Assembly (NCBI GenBank): GCA_052035915.1
Contig: JBPOHE010000170.1
Span: 1 to 19,127 of the forward strand
Reading direction: 5' to 3'
Length of the DNA: 19,127 nucleotides
From: JBPOHE01 sp052035915
GTDB taxonomy: Bacteria > Pseudomonadota > Gammaproteobacteria > Chromatiales > Chromatiaceae
A model generated the notes under the pieces. The model ran no database searches. It was not told the DNA's origin and saw only the letters and a program-made list of their open reading frames with translations. The translations under genes were made by a program, and so were the position numbers. This document shows, piece by piece, positions 6,731-16,425 of this stretch (position 1 is its first letter; every line of letters starts with the position of its first letter).

Positions 6731-6798
6731 GGTGGGTTAGGCGGCGCACCAGCAACCATGGTAACGGAAAGTCCTTGCCATAGCGCCGCTAACCCACC
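6731..6798. repeat. Long stem-loop repeat (GGTGGGTTAGCGGCGC family) between gap and pgk
   Basis: GGTGGGTTAGGCGGCGC at 6731-6747 is the inverse of GCGCCGCTAACCCACC at 6783-6798, with a single extra G. The loop is about 35 nt. The right arm continues with CTACG almost to the gap stop codon at 6807. This belongs to the widespread GTAGGGTGGGTTA repeat type. In the transcript it forms a large hairpin between the gap and pgk coding regions. Confidence 0.8.
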
Positions 6799-6806
6799 CT
6801 ACGCCA

Positions 6807-7802
6807 CTAGGCGATGTACTCGACCATGCGCAGCATGTTGCAGGTATAGCCGTACTCGTTGTCGTACCAGGCGACCACCTTGATGAAGGTGGGATCCAGT
6901 GCGATCCCGGCCTCGGCGTCGAAGATGGAGGGCGTCCCCGTGCCGCGGAAGTCGGTGGAGACCACCTTCTCCTCGGTATAGGCCAGAACGCCGGCCAGAT
7001 CGCCTTCCTGTGCAGCCTTCTTCATGGCGGCGCAGATATCCGCATAGCTCGCTTCCTGGTTGAGTTCAACCGTGAGGTCGACCACCGACACATCGGAAGT
7101 GGGCACGCGGAAGGCCATGCCGGTCAGCTTGCCGTTGAGGTCGGGCAGCACCTTGCCGGCCGCCTTGGCGGCACCGGTAGAGGAGGGGATGATGTTCTCC
7201 AGGATGCCACGGCCACCGCGCCAGTCCTTCATGGAGGGGCCGTCGACCGTCTTCTGGGTGGCGGTGGCGGCGTGGACCGTAGTCATGAGGCCGCGTTTGA
7301 TGCCCCAATTGTCATGCAGCACCTTGGCCACCGGCGCCAGACAATTGGTGGTGCAGGAGGCGGCGGAGATGATCGCCTGGCCGTCATAGCTCTTGTGATT
7401 GACGCCGTAGACGAACATCGGGGTCTTGTCCTTGGAGGGGGCGGACTGCACCACCCTCTTGGCGCCGGCGTCGATGTGTTTCTGGCAGGTCTCTTCGGTA
7501 AGGAAAAAGCCGGTGCACTCGAGGACGATGTCGGCGCCGACCTCGTTCCACTTGAGGTTGGCCGGGTCCTTCTCGGCGGTGAGGCGGATGGGCTGGCCCT
7601 TGACCATCATGGTATTGCCCTCGACGCTGATATCGCCGGGGAAGTTACCATGGACCGAGTCGTACTTGAGCATATAGGCCAGATACGCGGGGTCCAGTAG
7701 GTCATTGATAGCGACCACCTGGATACCGGGGAAGTCCTTGGTGATGGCACGGAACGCCATCCGGCCGATACGACCAAACCCATTGATGCCAACTTTGATC
7801 AT
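6807..7802 (-). CDS. gap: Glyceraldehyde-3-phosphate dehydrogenase (type I)
   Basis: The 331-residue tetrameric enzyme interconverts glyceraldehyde-3-phosphate and 1,3-bisphosphoglycerate. GINGFGRIGR at 5-14 is the Rossmann dinucleotide-binding loop. SCTTNCLAP carries the catalytic cysteine (C150), and H177 in TVHAAT is the general base. AIND followed by LLD (D34, L35) suggests NAD(H) preference as in typical bacterial Gap enzymes, although this is only a sequence-based guess. GAGGAG lies upstream of the ATG. The gene follows tkt after 94 bp that contain an intrinsic terminator ending only about 20 bp before the start, so expression depends on read-through. In the context of tkt, pgk and fba it likely serves both the Calvin cycle and central glycolysis. 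Confidence 0.97.
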   Translation of the reverse strand: MIKVGINGFGRIGRMAFRAITKDFPGIQVVAINDLLDPAYLAYMLKYDSVHGNFPGDISVEGNTMMVKGQPIRLTAEKDPANLKWNEVGADIVLECTGFFLTEETCQKHIDAGAKRVVQSAPSKDKTPMFVYGVNHKSYDGQAIISAASCTTNCLAPVAKVLHDNWGIKRGLMTTVHAATATQKTVDGPSMKDWRGGRGILENIIPSSTGAAKAAGKVLPDLNGKLTGMAFRVPTSDVSVVDLTVELNQEASYADICAAMKKAAQEGDLAGVLAYTEEKVVSTDFRGTGTPSIFDAEAGIALDPTFIKVVAWYDNEYGYTCNMLRMVEYIA

Positions 7803-7821
7803 GCGATTGCTCCTCTGTCAG

Positions 7822-7849
7822 AAAAAAGGTCACCCGGGGAAAGGGTGAC
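7822..7849 (-). terminator. Intrinsic terminator/attenuator between tkt and gap
   Basis: GTCACCC at 7829-7835 pairs with GGGTGAC at 7843-7849 around a seven-base loop. On the minus-strand transcript the stem is followed by C and then six U (plus-strand A run at 7822-7827). The ribosome binding site of gap begins about seven bases further on. This leaves no room for a separate promoter downstream of the hairpin, so it acts as a partial terminator inside the cluster. Confidence 0.85.
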
Positions 7850-7896
7850 GCGCTTGAAGGGCGGGTTCGACCAGGTTCCCGACCACGTGATGGATC

Positions 7897-9903
<2,007 letters not shown>

Positions 9904-10329
9904 CTGTTTCTCCTGTAGGTATGGTCTGGAAGCTTATACGAAACCTGCGATATGTAACCCGTTGCGCCGATCCGAGGTCCGTGGTCGAGAGGCCGGGGAA
10001 GGGCCTACGAGAGGGCCGTCAGGCCCTCGAAGCCGATGATCTCGAAGCTGAAAGGCCGAGGACGGTTTTAGGTGCCGGTTCCAACACTGCCGCAAGGCCA
10101 AACAACCAGCCTAATTTGACAATGTTAGAATTTCATTAAAAAGAATTGTTATTCTCCACGAAGTACCCAGGGGGGGCAAACAAAGATCGTTTTATACGGG
10201 TATACCCTGATATCTGGGACTTTTATTCTGGTGCTTTTCCCCGGAAAGGCGAAGCGTAGAGAGCTGAGTCAACCCCGGCCGGCCTCTGTGACCGAGACCG
10301 ACCGGGTTACGGCTGGAGGCGGGGGAGTC
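9904..10329. promoter_or_regulatory. Leader and control region upstream of tkt
   Basis: This 426-bp spacer has no gene. The part nearest tkt holds a hairpin, GAGGGCC-GTCA-GGCCCTC at 10011-10028, which would lie in the tkt 5' leader. Positions 10110-10215 are strikingly AT-rich for this genome. They include a weak hairpin with a U5 tail on the minus strand (AGAAT at 10142, ATTCT ending 10155) and a perfect palindrome GGGTATACCC at 10198-10207. Promoters are expected here, but I cannot pick a convincing -35/-10 pair on the minus strand. A CbbR-type (LysR) site is plausible for a Calvin-cycle cluster but is not demonstrated. Confidence 0.5.
10271..10308 (-). terminator. Hairpin downstream of dctM, possible transcript end
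   Basis: On the minus strand AACCCGGTCGG pairs with CCGGCCGGGGTT (one bulge, one G-U pair) about 20 bp past the dctM stop codon. Its loop can be partly closed by TCTC/GAG. There is no U-tract after it, so it is a structural 3' hairpin or a factor-dependent stop rather than a textbook intrinsic terminator. Confidence 0.45.
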
Positions 10330-11613
10330 TCAGAGCATCCCGAGCATGCCAGGCAGCCAGAGCGAAATGGCTGGGATGTAAGTGACGAGGATCAAGAACC
10401 CCAGCATGGCCAACAACCAAGGCCATACGGCGATAGTAAGCTCGGTGATCCCCATCTTGGTGATTCCGCTGGCCACATAGAGGTTCAGGCCAACTGGTGG
10501 GTGGCACATGCCAACCTCCATGTTGACCGTGATGAGGATGCCGAAGTGCACCGGATCAATGCCGAGTTTCATCGCTACCGGGAAGAGGATGGGCGCCATG
10601 ATGAGCACGATGGACGAAGGTTCCATCACATTGCCGGCGAGCAGCAACAGAATGTTGACTACCAACAGGAAGGCGATCTGTCCGAGTCCTTCCCCGATCA
10701 GCCAGTCCGCCATGGCTTGGGGGATGTTCTCATGGGTCATGAGGAAGGAGAACAGCACGGCATTGGTGATGATGTAGAGCAACATCGCTGACATATTAGC
10801 CGAGTCGAGCAATACCCTCGGCACATCCCTTAGGCCCATATCCTTGTAAACGAACACGGCGATGAAGAAGGCATAGACGGCGCTCATGGCCGCCGCTTCC
10901 GTTGGGGTGAAGATCCCCGAATAGATCCCCCCCATGACCACGACGATCAGCAACAGCCCCCAAACAGACTGACGGAAGGTGCGCCAACGCTCTCCCCACC
11001 CGGCTTTCGGTTGACGTGGAAAGTTTCCCATATAGGCGCGATACCAAGTGACCGCGCCCAACAGGGAGGCAAGCAGGATTCCGGGGATGATACCCGCCAT
11101 GAAGAGGCTGCCCACCGAGGTGTTGGTGGAGACCGAGTACATCACCATGACGATGGAGGGTGGGATCAGGATACCTAAGGCTCCGGAAGTGGTGATCACG
11201 CCCGCCCCAAAGCGTTTAGGAAAACCGGCCTTGATCATGGCGGGCAATAGAATCGAACCGATGGCTACTACTGTAGCCGGAGAGGAACCGGAAACAGCGG
11301 CAAACAGAGCGCAGGCCAGGACCCCCGCCAGTCCTAGGCCACCATGAAAATGGCCTACTACCGAGGTGGCGAAGCGGATCATGCGCCTGGCTACACCACC
11401 ATGGGTGAGGAAATTTCCGGCGAGGATGAAGAAGGGAATCGCCATGATCTCGAACTTCTCGATACCCGTGAATAACTTCATGGCCACCGACTCGATCGGT
11501 ACCTGGGTCATGGTGTAGAGGAATGTCAGCACGGTGAGGCCCAGGGAAATGGAGATCGGCATCCCGGTGAGCATCAGCCCGATCAGCAGGATGAAGATGA
11601 TGGCGGTATTCAT
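10330..11613 (-). CDS. dctM: TRAP transporter large membrane subunit DctM
   Basis: This 427-residue, very hydrophobic protein is the transport subunit of a tripartite ATP-independent periplasmic transporter, driving substrate uptake with an ion gradient across the inner membrane. It has about twelve predicted membrane segments, beginning with MNTAIIFILLIGLMLTGMP, which is typical of DctM. Family-typical stretches include PFFILAGNFLTHGGVARR, GSSPATVVAIGSILLPAM and PPSIVMVMYS. The length matches the family. Its start overlaps the dctQ stop by four bases (ATGA), with AAGGAG upstream, indicating translational coupling. With DctP and DctQ it probably imports C4-dicarboxylates such as succinate, malate or fumarate; the exact substrate is inferred from family resemblance only. 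Confidence 0.95.
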   Translation of the reverse strand: MNTAIIFILLIGLMLTGMPISISLGLTVLTFLYTMTQVPIESVAMKLFTGIEKFEIMAIPFFILAGNFLTHGGVARRMIRFATSVVGHFHGGLGLAGVLACALFAAVSGSSPATVVAIGSILLPAMIKAGFPKRFGAGVITTSGALGILIPPSIVMVMYSVSTNTSVGSLFMAGIIPGILLASLLGAVTWYRAYMGNFPRQPKAGWGERWRTFRQSVWGLLLIVVVMGGIYSGIFTPTEAAAMSAVYAFFIAVFVYKDMGLRDVPRVLLDSANMSAMLLYIITNAVLFSFLMTHENIPQAMADWLIGEGLGQIAFLLVVNILLLLAGNVMEPSSIVLIMAPILFPVAMKLGIDPVHFGILITVNMEVGMCHPPVGLNLYVASGITKMGITELTIAVWPWLLAMLGFLILVTYIPAISLWLPGMLGML

Positions 11614-12338
11614 GGTTTTTTCTCCTTATCCGCGGGCTGGGAGGGATGTTCATGCCAATGGGGATGGCTGTGTTCCCAAACCTCTTCGTCTTTCCCCCCA
11701 TGAACGTGTTCCAGATCCTCGGCCATTTCTATCGCCTCGCCGATCAACACGTCCTCCTCCGGCGGAATTCCAGCCTCTACGGCTTTCGTTTCTTCTTCTT
11801 CTTCCAAGCCCGCCACATGGCCATGTTCGTGGTGGGGTAGCTCGCCGGTGCGCCAGAAGCCCCGGGCGACCTGGAGAAAACGAAAGCACATCAGATAGGA
11901 GCCGAGGGGGACCGCCAGGTAAACGATCCACATGGGCATCTCCAGATCCGGAGAGGTTTGTTCGGTATGACCGATCTTCCAGACAAACTCAGCACCCAGG
12001 GTTCCAATCGTGCCGGTGAAAAAGGCCCCAGCGAGGAGGCCGAAGAGAATGAATTTGGCGCGATTACTCTCCGACAAGCGGTTGATGAGAACATCGACGC
12101 CGACGTGGATACCGGTACGCACACCATAGGCGGCGCCGAACTTCGCCATCCAGACGAACAAATAGATACAAACTTCCTGCGCCCAACTCATGTTCAGGCT
12201 GAGCATGAAATCTTGCAGACCTGGAATGGACATCCCACTTAGGTAGCGGTGAACCACTGCAGCGAAGATGATGAGGGTGGCTGACCCCATCAAGAGCGTT
12301 ATCAGCCACTCTTCCAGATGATCCAGAACCTTGAGCAT
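11610..12338 (-). CDS. dctQ: TRAP transporter small membrane subunit DctQ with His/acid-rich tail
   Basis: DctQ is the four-helix membrane partner of DctM. Membrane segments are visible at about residues 12-31, 52-72, 95-118 and 136-156, and the conserved NMSWAQEVCIYLFVW region spans residues 49-63. The protein has 242 residues, longer than the usual 160-200 or so. The excess is a hydrophilic tail from about residue 164 that contains eleven histidines (169, 170, 172, 174, 211, 213, 223, 225, 227, 229, 231) and many Glu/Asp, ending in repeated H-x-H. With four segments both ends should be cytoplasmic. The tail could bind metal or be a regulatory or pH-sensitive domain; its role is unknown. The ATG follows a GGGGGGG stretch just after an intrinsic terminator. 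Confidence 0.92.
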   Translation of the reverse strand: MLKVLDHLEEWLITLLMGSATLIIFAAVVHRYLSGMSIPGLQDFMLSLNMSWAQEVCIYLFVWMAKFGAAYGVRTGIHVGVDVLINRLSESNRAKFILFGLLAGAFFTGTIGTLGAEFVWKIGHTEQTSPDLEMPMWIVYLAVPLGSYLMCFRFLQVARGFWRTGELPHHEHGHVAGLEEEEETKAVEAGIPPEEDVLIGEAIEMAEDLEHVHGGKDEEVWEHSHPHWHEHPSQPADKEKKP

Positions 12339-12347
12339 GTGACCCCC

Positions 12348-12379
12348 CCATAATAAAACGCCCGCATGGAGCGGGCGTT
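12348..12379 (-). terminator. Intrinsic terminator between dctP and dctQ
   Basis: AACGCCCGC at 12357-12365 pairs perfectly with GCGGGCGTT at 12371-12379 around a five-base loop. On the minus-strand transcript the stem is followed by TTATTAT, making a run of TTTTATTAT with the last stem bases. The dctQ ATG is only 18 nt past the stem. It lies within a transporter operon, so it should lower dctQM transcription relative to the abundant binding protein DctP. Confidence 0.88.
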
Positions 12380-12395
12380 AGAGGCGAGAACCTAA

Positions 12396-13397
12396 TCAGA
12401 TCTTGGTTGGATCTGACGTTTCTTTATAGATGGATTCGATCAATTCCTTGCCGATGCGGCCTGACATCTCCTGATGGACAGGGACCAATGCCTTCTTGAG
12501 CGCCGTGCGTTGCTCAGCGGTCATGGCGTGGATCTCGGTCTTGCCTGAAGCACGCACCTTTTCCAGGGCGGTATCGTTTTCTTCCTTGGCGATCTGGTTG
12601 GCATGGGTGGTGGATTCATCCATCGCCTGTTCCAGTTGTCCCCGAACATCGGACGGCAATCCTTCCCAGAACGCCTTGTTGACGATCACCGCGTAGCCCA
12701 GATAGCCGTGATTGGTCAGAGTGAGGTGTTTCTGCACCTCGTGCATCTTCTGGGTGTATAGGTTCGAGATGGGGTTTTCGGTTCCGTCCACCACTCCGGT
12801 CTGTAGCGCCTGATAAACCTCGGAGAAGGCCATCACCTGGGGCAGGGCGCCCAAGGCCCGCATCTGCGCCTCCAATACCTTGGAGGATTGGATGCGCATC
12901 TTGAGCCCCTTGAAGTCCGCCGGCGCGAGCAGAGGCTTGTTCGCCGAGAAGGACTTGAAACCATTGTCCCAATAGGCCAGGCCCAGGAGGCCCTTGCTCT
13001 CCAGCTTCTTCAGCAGACCCTTGCCCACTGGACCCTTGGTGATTTTATGCAGGTCGTTGTAGGTATCGAAAATGTAAGGTAGATCGAAGACCTCGAATTC
13101 CTTGGCGCCCAGGGGGCCGAACTTGGCCAGGGAGGGGGCGAGCATCTGTACGGCTCCAAGCTGCAGTGCTTCCAGTTCTTCCTTGTCTTTGTACAGGGTG
13201 CTGTTGGGATAGACCTCCACCTTCACCTTGCCAGCAGTCAACTCTTCGGCGCGTTTCTTGAAATATTCGGCGGCCTTGCCCTTGGGGGTGTCGACGGCTA
13301 CCACATGACTGAACTTGATCATGATGGGCTCAGCCACGACCGTCTCCATGCCGAAGGCGCAGACGAGAGCGCCAAGGAACAGATGTTTGAGTTTCAT
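12396..13397 (-). CDS. dctP: TRAP transporter periplasmic substrate-binding protein DctP
   Basis: This 333-residue extracytoplasmic receptor captures the substrate and delivers it to DctQM. It has an N-terminal signal peptide (positive MKLK, hydrophobic LFLGALVCAFG, cleavage likely after VVA near residue 22). The mature fold shows IKFSHVVAVDTPKGKAA, the conserved GLKMRIQ with the carboxylate-binding arginine (R168), and DGTENPI with N208, which correspond to ligand residues in DctP/SiaP-type proteins. The spacing and the family group best with C4-dicarboxylate DctP. A strong AGGAGG lies eight bases before the ATG. It is first in the dct operon, and a terminator separates it from dctQ. The upstream 122 bp probably carry the promoter, but no clear sigma-54 or sigma-70 site could be assigned. 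Confidence 0.95.
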   Translation of the reverse strand: MKLKHLFLGALVCAFGMETVVAEPIMIKFSHVVAVDTPKGKAAEYFKKRAEELTAGKVKVEVYPNSTLYKDKEELEALQLGAVQMLAPSLAKFGPLGAKEFEVFDLPYIFDTYNDLHKITKGPVGKGLLKKLESKGLLGLAYWDNGFKSFSANKPLLAPADFKGLKMRIQSSKVLEAQMRALGALPQVMAFSEVYQALQTGVVDGTENPISNLYTQKMHEVQKHLTLTNHGYLGYAVIVNKAFWEGLPSDVRGQLEQAMDESTTHANQIAKEENDTALEKVRASGKTEIHAMTAEQRTALKKALVPVHQEMSGRIGKELIESIYKETSDPTKI

Positions 13398-13519
13398 TCA
13401 GCAGGCCTCCTGGGTTGTGTTATGTGTTATTTGGAATCGGAGTTTTAGAGTATCGGCCCACTCGGAAACCGGGGCCAATAAAGACTTCTTGGGAGCCGCG
13501 GGACCCAAGGCCGCGGGGT

Positions 13520-13906
13520 TCAATCATCAAGCAGCAGGATGGCGTCCATCTCCACCCCGGCCCCCCTGGGTAGGGCGGCCACCCCCACAGCCGCGCGGGC
13601 TGGAAAGGGTTCGCTGAAATACTCCGGCATGATTCGGTTCACCAGGGGAAAGTGTGCCAGATCGGTCAGATAGACCGTGAGTTTGACCACCTTGTCCAGA
13701 CTTCCCCCAGCCGCTCGGGCCACCGCCTGGAGATTATCGAACACGCGCCGGATCTGGGCCTCCATGTCGCCTTCGATCAGCTCCATGGTCTCGGGCACCA
13801 GTGGGATCTGTCCCGAGAGCCATACCCACTGACCGGACCTCACCCCCTGGGAATAGGTGCCTATGGCCGCCGGAGCCTGATCGGTACGAACGATCTCTCG
13901 CCTCAT
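13520..13906 (-). CDS. ridA: RidA family reactive imine/enamine deaminase
   Basis: RidA proteins hydrolyse reactive 2-aminoacrylate-type enamines and imines released by pyridoxal-phosphate enzymes, protecting them from damage. The 128-residue length is standard. Family hallmarks are IGTYSQGV at 15-22, LSGQIP at 30-35, the PAR motif with the substrate-carboxylate arginine R104, and the C-terminal VEMDAI with E119. GAGGG precedes the start. The gene follows spoT on the same strand after about 150 bp, a neighbourhood seen in many Gammaproteobacteria. The dctP gene follows after 122 bp. In E. coli some family members were annotated as endoribonuclease L-PSP, but the deaminase role is better established. 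Confidence 0.93.
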   Translation of the reverse strand: MRREIVRTDQAPAAIGTYSQGVRSGQWVWLSGQIPLVPETMELIEGDMEAQIRRVFDNLQAVARAAGGSLDKVVKLTVYLTDLAHFPLVNRIMPEYFSEPFPARAAVGVAALPRGAGVEMDAILLLDD

Positions 13907-13998
13907 CTCTTTTCCCTCTGCTGACTGCCGTTTGTTGAAGCTGCGTAGGGTCAGCGCCGCCTACCAGTTCCAGAGTTCGACGGCCAATCAAGAGCATG

Positions 13999-14013
13999 GT
14001 ACGCGATGCGTAC
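13999..14013. repeat. Palindrome GTACGC-GAT-GCGTAC between spoT and ridA
   Basis: A perfect 15-bp dyad lies in the 152-bp space between spoT and ridA. A second, looser hairpin (GTAGG/CCTAC) spans 13945-13964. Neither has a U-tract, so the spacer is not clearly terminated. An operator or an RNA processing signal is possible. No gene is seen here. Confidence 0.5.
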
Positions 14014-14058
14014 TCTGGCAAGCTCAGGGAACAACCCGCTCTCCGAGGTGACAGCGTA

Positions 14059-16269
14059 TCACATCGTCTCCCGTGCCCGAGCCGTCGGTCCACCGACCCG
14101 TTCGATGCGCATCACATTGGGCAGGACCCGCAACCGCCGCATGATGGTGGCCAACTGCTTGCGATCCTTGACATTGATGATGAAACTCAGGGTCGAGGTA
14201 AGCCCATCGCGTTCATCCACCGACACGTTTTCGATATTGCAACCCGTCTCGGCGATGGTCGCCGCCAAGGTGGCCAGGACCCCGCGTTTGTTGCCCACCG
14301 CCACCCGGACCTCGGTCGGCAGCTCGGTATTCACATCCTCGTGCCAATACAGTTCCAACCAGTTGGGATGGCGTCGGCGATGCACGCCGAGGTTCGGGCA
14401 ACCCTGGCGGTGGACGACGATTCCCTTGCCGGGGGTGAAGATCCCGGTAATGGGATCGTCCGGGATGGGGCGACAGCATTTGGCAAAACTCATCACCATC
14501 CCTTCCGTGCCTTTGATGATCAGGGGTTCGGTGACCGCCGCACGCGGGGTATCGGTAAGGACTATGGGTTTGTGGCCGGTCAGGGCGCGGGCGATCAGCA
14601 AGGGCATGCGGTTACCCAGTCCCACCTCGACCAGGAGGGCCTCGAAATCCGCCAGGCCGGTCTGGGATAGGAGCCGTGCCAAGCGCTCCCGGGGAATGCG
14701 GTCGATGGAACCGCCGAGCGGCTGCAATTCCTTTTCCAACAGATGACGCCCGAGATCTCTCGCCTCCTGGCCCTGCAAGTTTTTCAGATAGCCGCGGATA
14801 TTGGCCCTGGCCTTGGCGGTGACGACGAAATCCAGCCAGGAGGGGTTGGGATGGGTGTTGGGGGAAGAAATGACTTCCACGGTCTGACCGTTGCCGAGTT
14901 TGGTGCTCAGGGGCACCGGGCGGTGATCGACGAAGGCGGTCTCGCAACGATTCCCCAATTCGGTATGGACGGCATAGGCGAAGTCCACCACCGTGGCGCC
15001 CCGGGGCAACACCATGATCCGCCCCCGGGGAGTGAAGACATAAACCTCGTCGGGAAAGAGATCGACCTTGACGTTCTCGATGAAGTCGATCGGATCCCCG
15101 GCCTGTTTCTGGAGTTCCAAGAGGTTCTGTAACCACTTGCGGGCACGCACCTGGGGCATGTCGCCGTTGGCGCCATCGAGTTTGTACAGCCAATGGGCGG
15201 CGATGCCGGTCTCGGCGATCCGATGCATCTCTTCGGTGCGGATCTGCATCTCGATCGGCAGCCCCTGGGGACCTTTGAGCACGGTGTGCAGGGATTGATA
15301 GCCGTTGTTCTTGGGGATGGCGATATAGTCCTTGAAGCGGCCAGGTATGGGTTTGTAGAGATTGTGCAGCACCCCCAGTGCCCGGTAACAGGTGTCGACC
15401 CGATCGACGATGACGCGGAAGGCAAAGACATCGACGATCTCGTCGAAAGACACCCGCTTCATCTGCATCTTTTGGTAGATGCTGTAGAGATGTTTCTGTC
15501 TGCCCACCACCCGGGCGGTCAGTCCCTCCTGGGCCAGGCGTTGCCGGATGCCGGTCTCGATATTGGTCAGGAGGTCGCGGCGGTACCCGGTGGCGGTCAT
15601 CACGGCTTGTTTGATGATGCGGTAACGCATGGGCCAGTAAGCGGCGAAGCCGAGTTCCTCGAGTTCCAGCCGCATCTTGTTGATGCCTAGCCGATTGGCG
15701 ATGGGGGCGTAGATCTCCAGGGTTTCCCGGGCGATGCGCCGACTCTTGTCCATACGCATGACGCCGAGGGTACGCATGTTGTGCAGCCGATCCGCGAGTT
15801 TGATGAGAATGACGCGGATATCCTTGGTCATGGCCAGCAACATCTTGCGGAAGTTGACCGCCTGGGCCTCGGCGCGGGATTTGACGTCGATCTGGGTGAG
15901 CTTGCTGACCCCGTCCACCAGCTCGGCGATCTCCTGATCGAACACCCGCACGATCTCTTCCTTGGCGATGGGGGCGTCTTCGAGCACGTCGTGCAGGATG
16001 GCGGCCATGAGACATTTGTAGTCCATGCGTAGATCCGAAAGGATGCGCGCCACCGCGATGGGGTGATAGATGTATGGCTCGCCGGAAAGCCGGTGCTGGC
16101 CGTTGTGGGCCTCGGCACTATACAGATAGGCCCGGTAGACCTCGCGAATCTGTTCCGGCGGGAGGTAACTTTCCAGATGGGCGCAGAGATCGCTGATCAG
16201 GAATCTCGGTTTGCCGAGATCCCGGGTGATCGGCGAGGCCACCTGGGGGGTAAGTCGCATCGGCGTCAT
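14059..16269 (-). CDS. spoT: Bifunctional (p)ppGpp synthetase/hydrolase SpoT
   Basis: This stringent-response enzyme makes and degrades the alarmone (p)ppGpp in the cytoplasm. The chosen ATG at 16269 gives 736 residues. The hydrolase domain keeps its HD pair (LHDVLED, H93-D94) and HNMRTLG. The synthetase domain has GRFKDYIAIPKNNGYQSLHT. A TGS domain (EVYVFTPRGRIMVLPRGATV), the CCRPIPDDPITGI zinc-finger region and a C-terminal ACT domain follow. Both catalytic halves look intact, typical of SpoT rather than RelA. The frame is open further upstream to a GTG at 16374 (771 residues), and an ATG at 16260 is also possible. No start has a strong ribosome binding site, and the extra 35 upstream residues resemble no SpoT N-terminus I know. 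It follows rpoZ, as in E. coli. Confidence 0.95.
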   Translation of the reverse strand: MTPMRLTPQVASPITRDLGKPRFLISDLCAHLESYLPPEQIREVYRAYLYSAEAHNGQHRLSGEPYIYHPIAVARILSDLRMDYKCLMAAILHDVLEDAPIAKEEIVRVFDQEIAELVDGVSKLTQIDVKSRAEAQAVNFRKMLLAMTKDIRVILIKLADRLHNMRTLGVMRMDKSRRIARETLEIYAPIANRLGINKMRLELEELGFAAYWPMRYRIIKQAVMTATGYRRDLLTNIETGIRQRLAQEGLTARVVGRQKHLYSIYQKMQMKRVSFDEIVDVFAFRVIVDRVDTCYRALGVLHNLYKPIPGRFKDYIAIPKNNGYQSLHTVLKGPQGLPIEMQIRTEEMHRIAETGIAAHWLYKLDGANGDMPQVRARKWLQNLLELQKQAGDPIDFIENVKVDLFPDEVYVFTPRGRIMVLPRGATVVDFAYAVHTELGNRCETAFVDHRPVPLSTKLGNGQTVEVISSPNTHPNPSWLDFVVTAKARANIRGYLKNLQGQEARDLGRHLLEKELQPLGGSIDRIPRERLARLLSQTGLADFEALLVEVGLGNRMPLLIARALTGHKPIVLTDTPRAAVTEPLIIKGTEGMVMSFAKCCRPIPDDPITGIFTPGKGIVVHRQGCPNLGVHRRRHPNWLELYWHEDVNTELPTEVRVAVGNKRGVLATLAATIAETGCNIENVSVDERDGLTSTLSFIINVKDRKQLATIMRRLRVLPNVMRIERVGGPTARARETM

Positions 16270-16425
16270 ACCCAGACGATCAGGCAGGCGAGCGGGAATC
16301 TCTCCCCGGCTCGCCGCGAGAAACCGGGATGCCCTCTCGAGGCCGGAATCTTCGGCCCGCCTCCCTGCGGACACAAGGGGACACGGGAGCGGCCGCGGGG
16401 TCTCTCCCGGAACGGGCGGGCGGGG

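Noticed and set aside
10116..10155. Plus-strand TTGACA as a -35 box
   Set aside because: No acceptable -10 hexamer lies 16-18 bases downstream and there is no plus-strand gene to drive.
13455..13476. Sigma-54 promoter for dctP (TTGGCC... on the minus strand)
   Set aside because: dct genes are sigma-54 controlled in some bacteria, but the required TTGC element at -12 is absent; the segment forms a small hairpin instead.
14612..16015. 467-codon minus-strand frame overlapping spoT in another phase
   Set aside because: It is very rich in Arg, Pro and Gln, as expected for an out-of-phase reading of a GC-rich gene, and SpoT is unambiguous.
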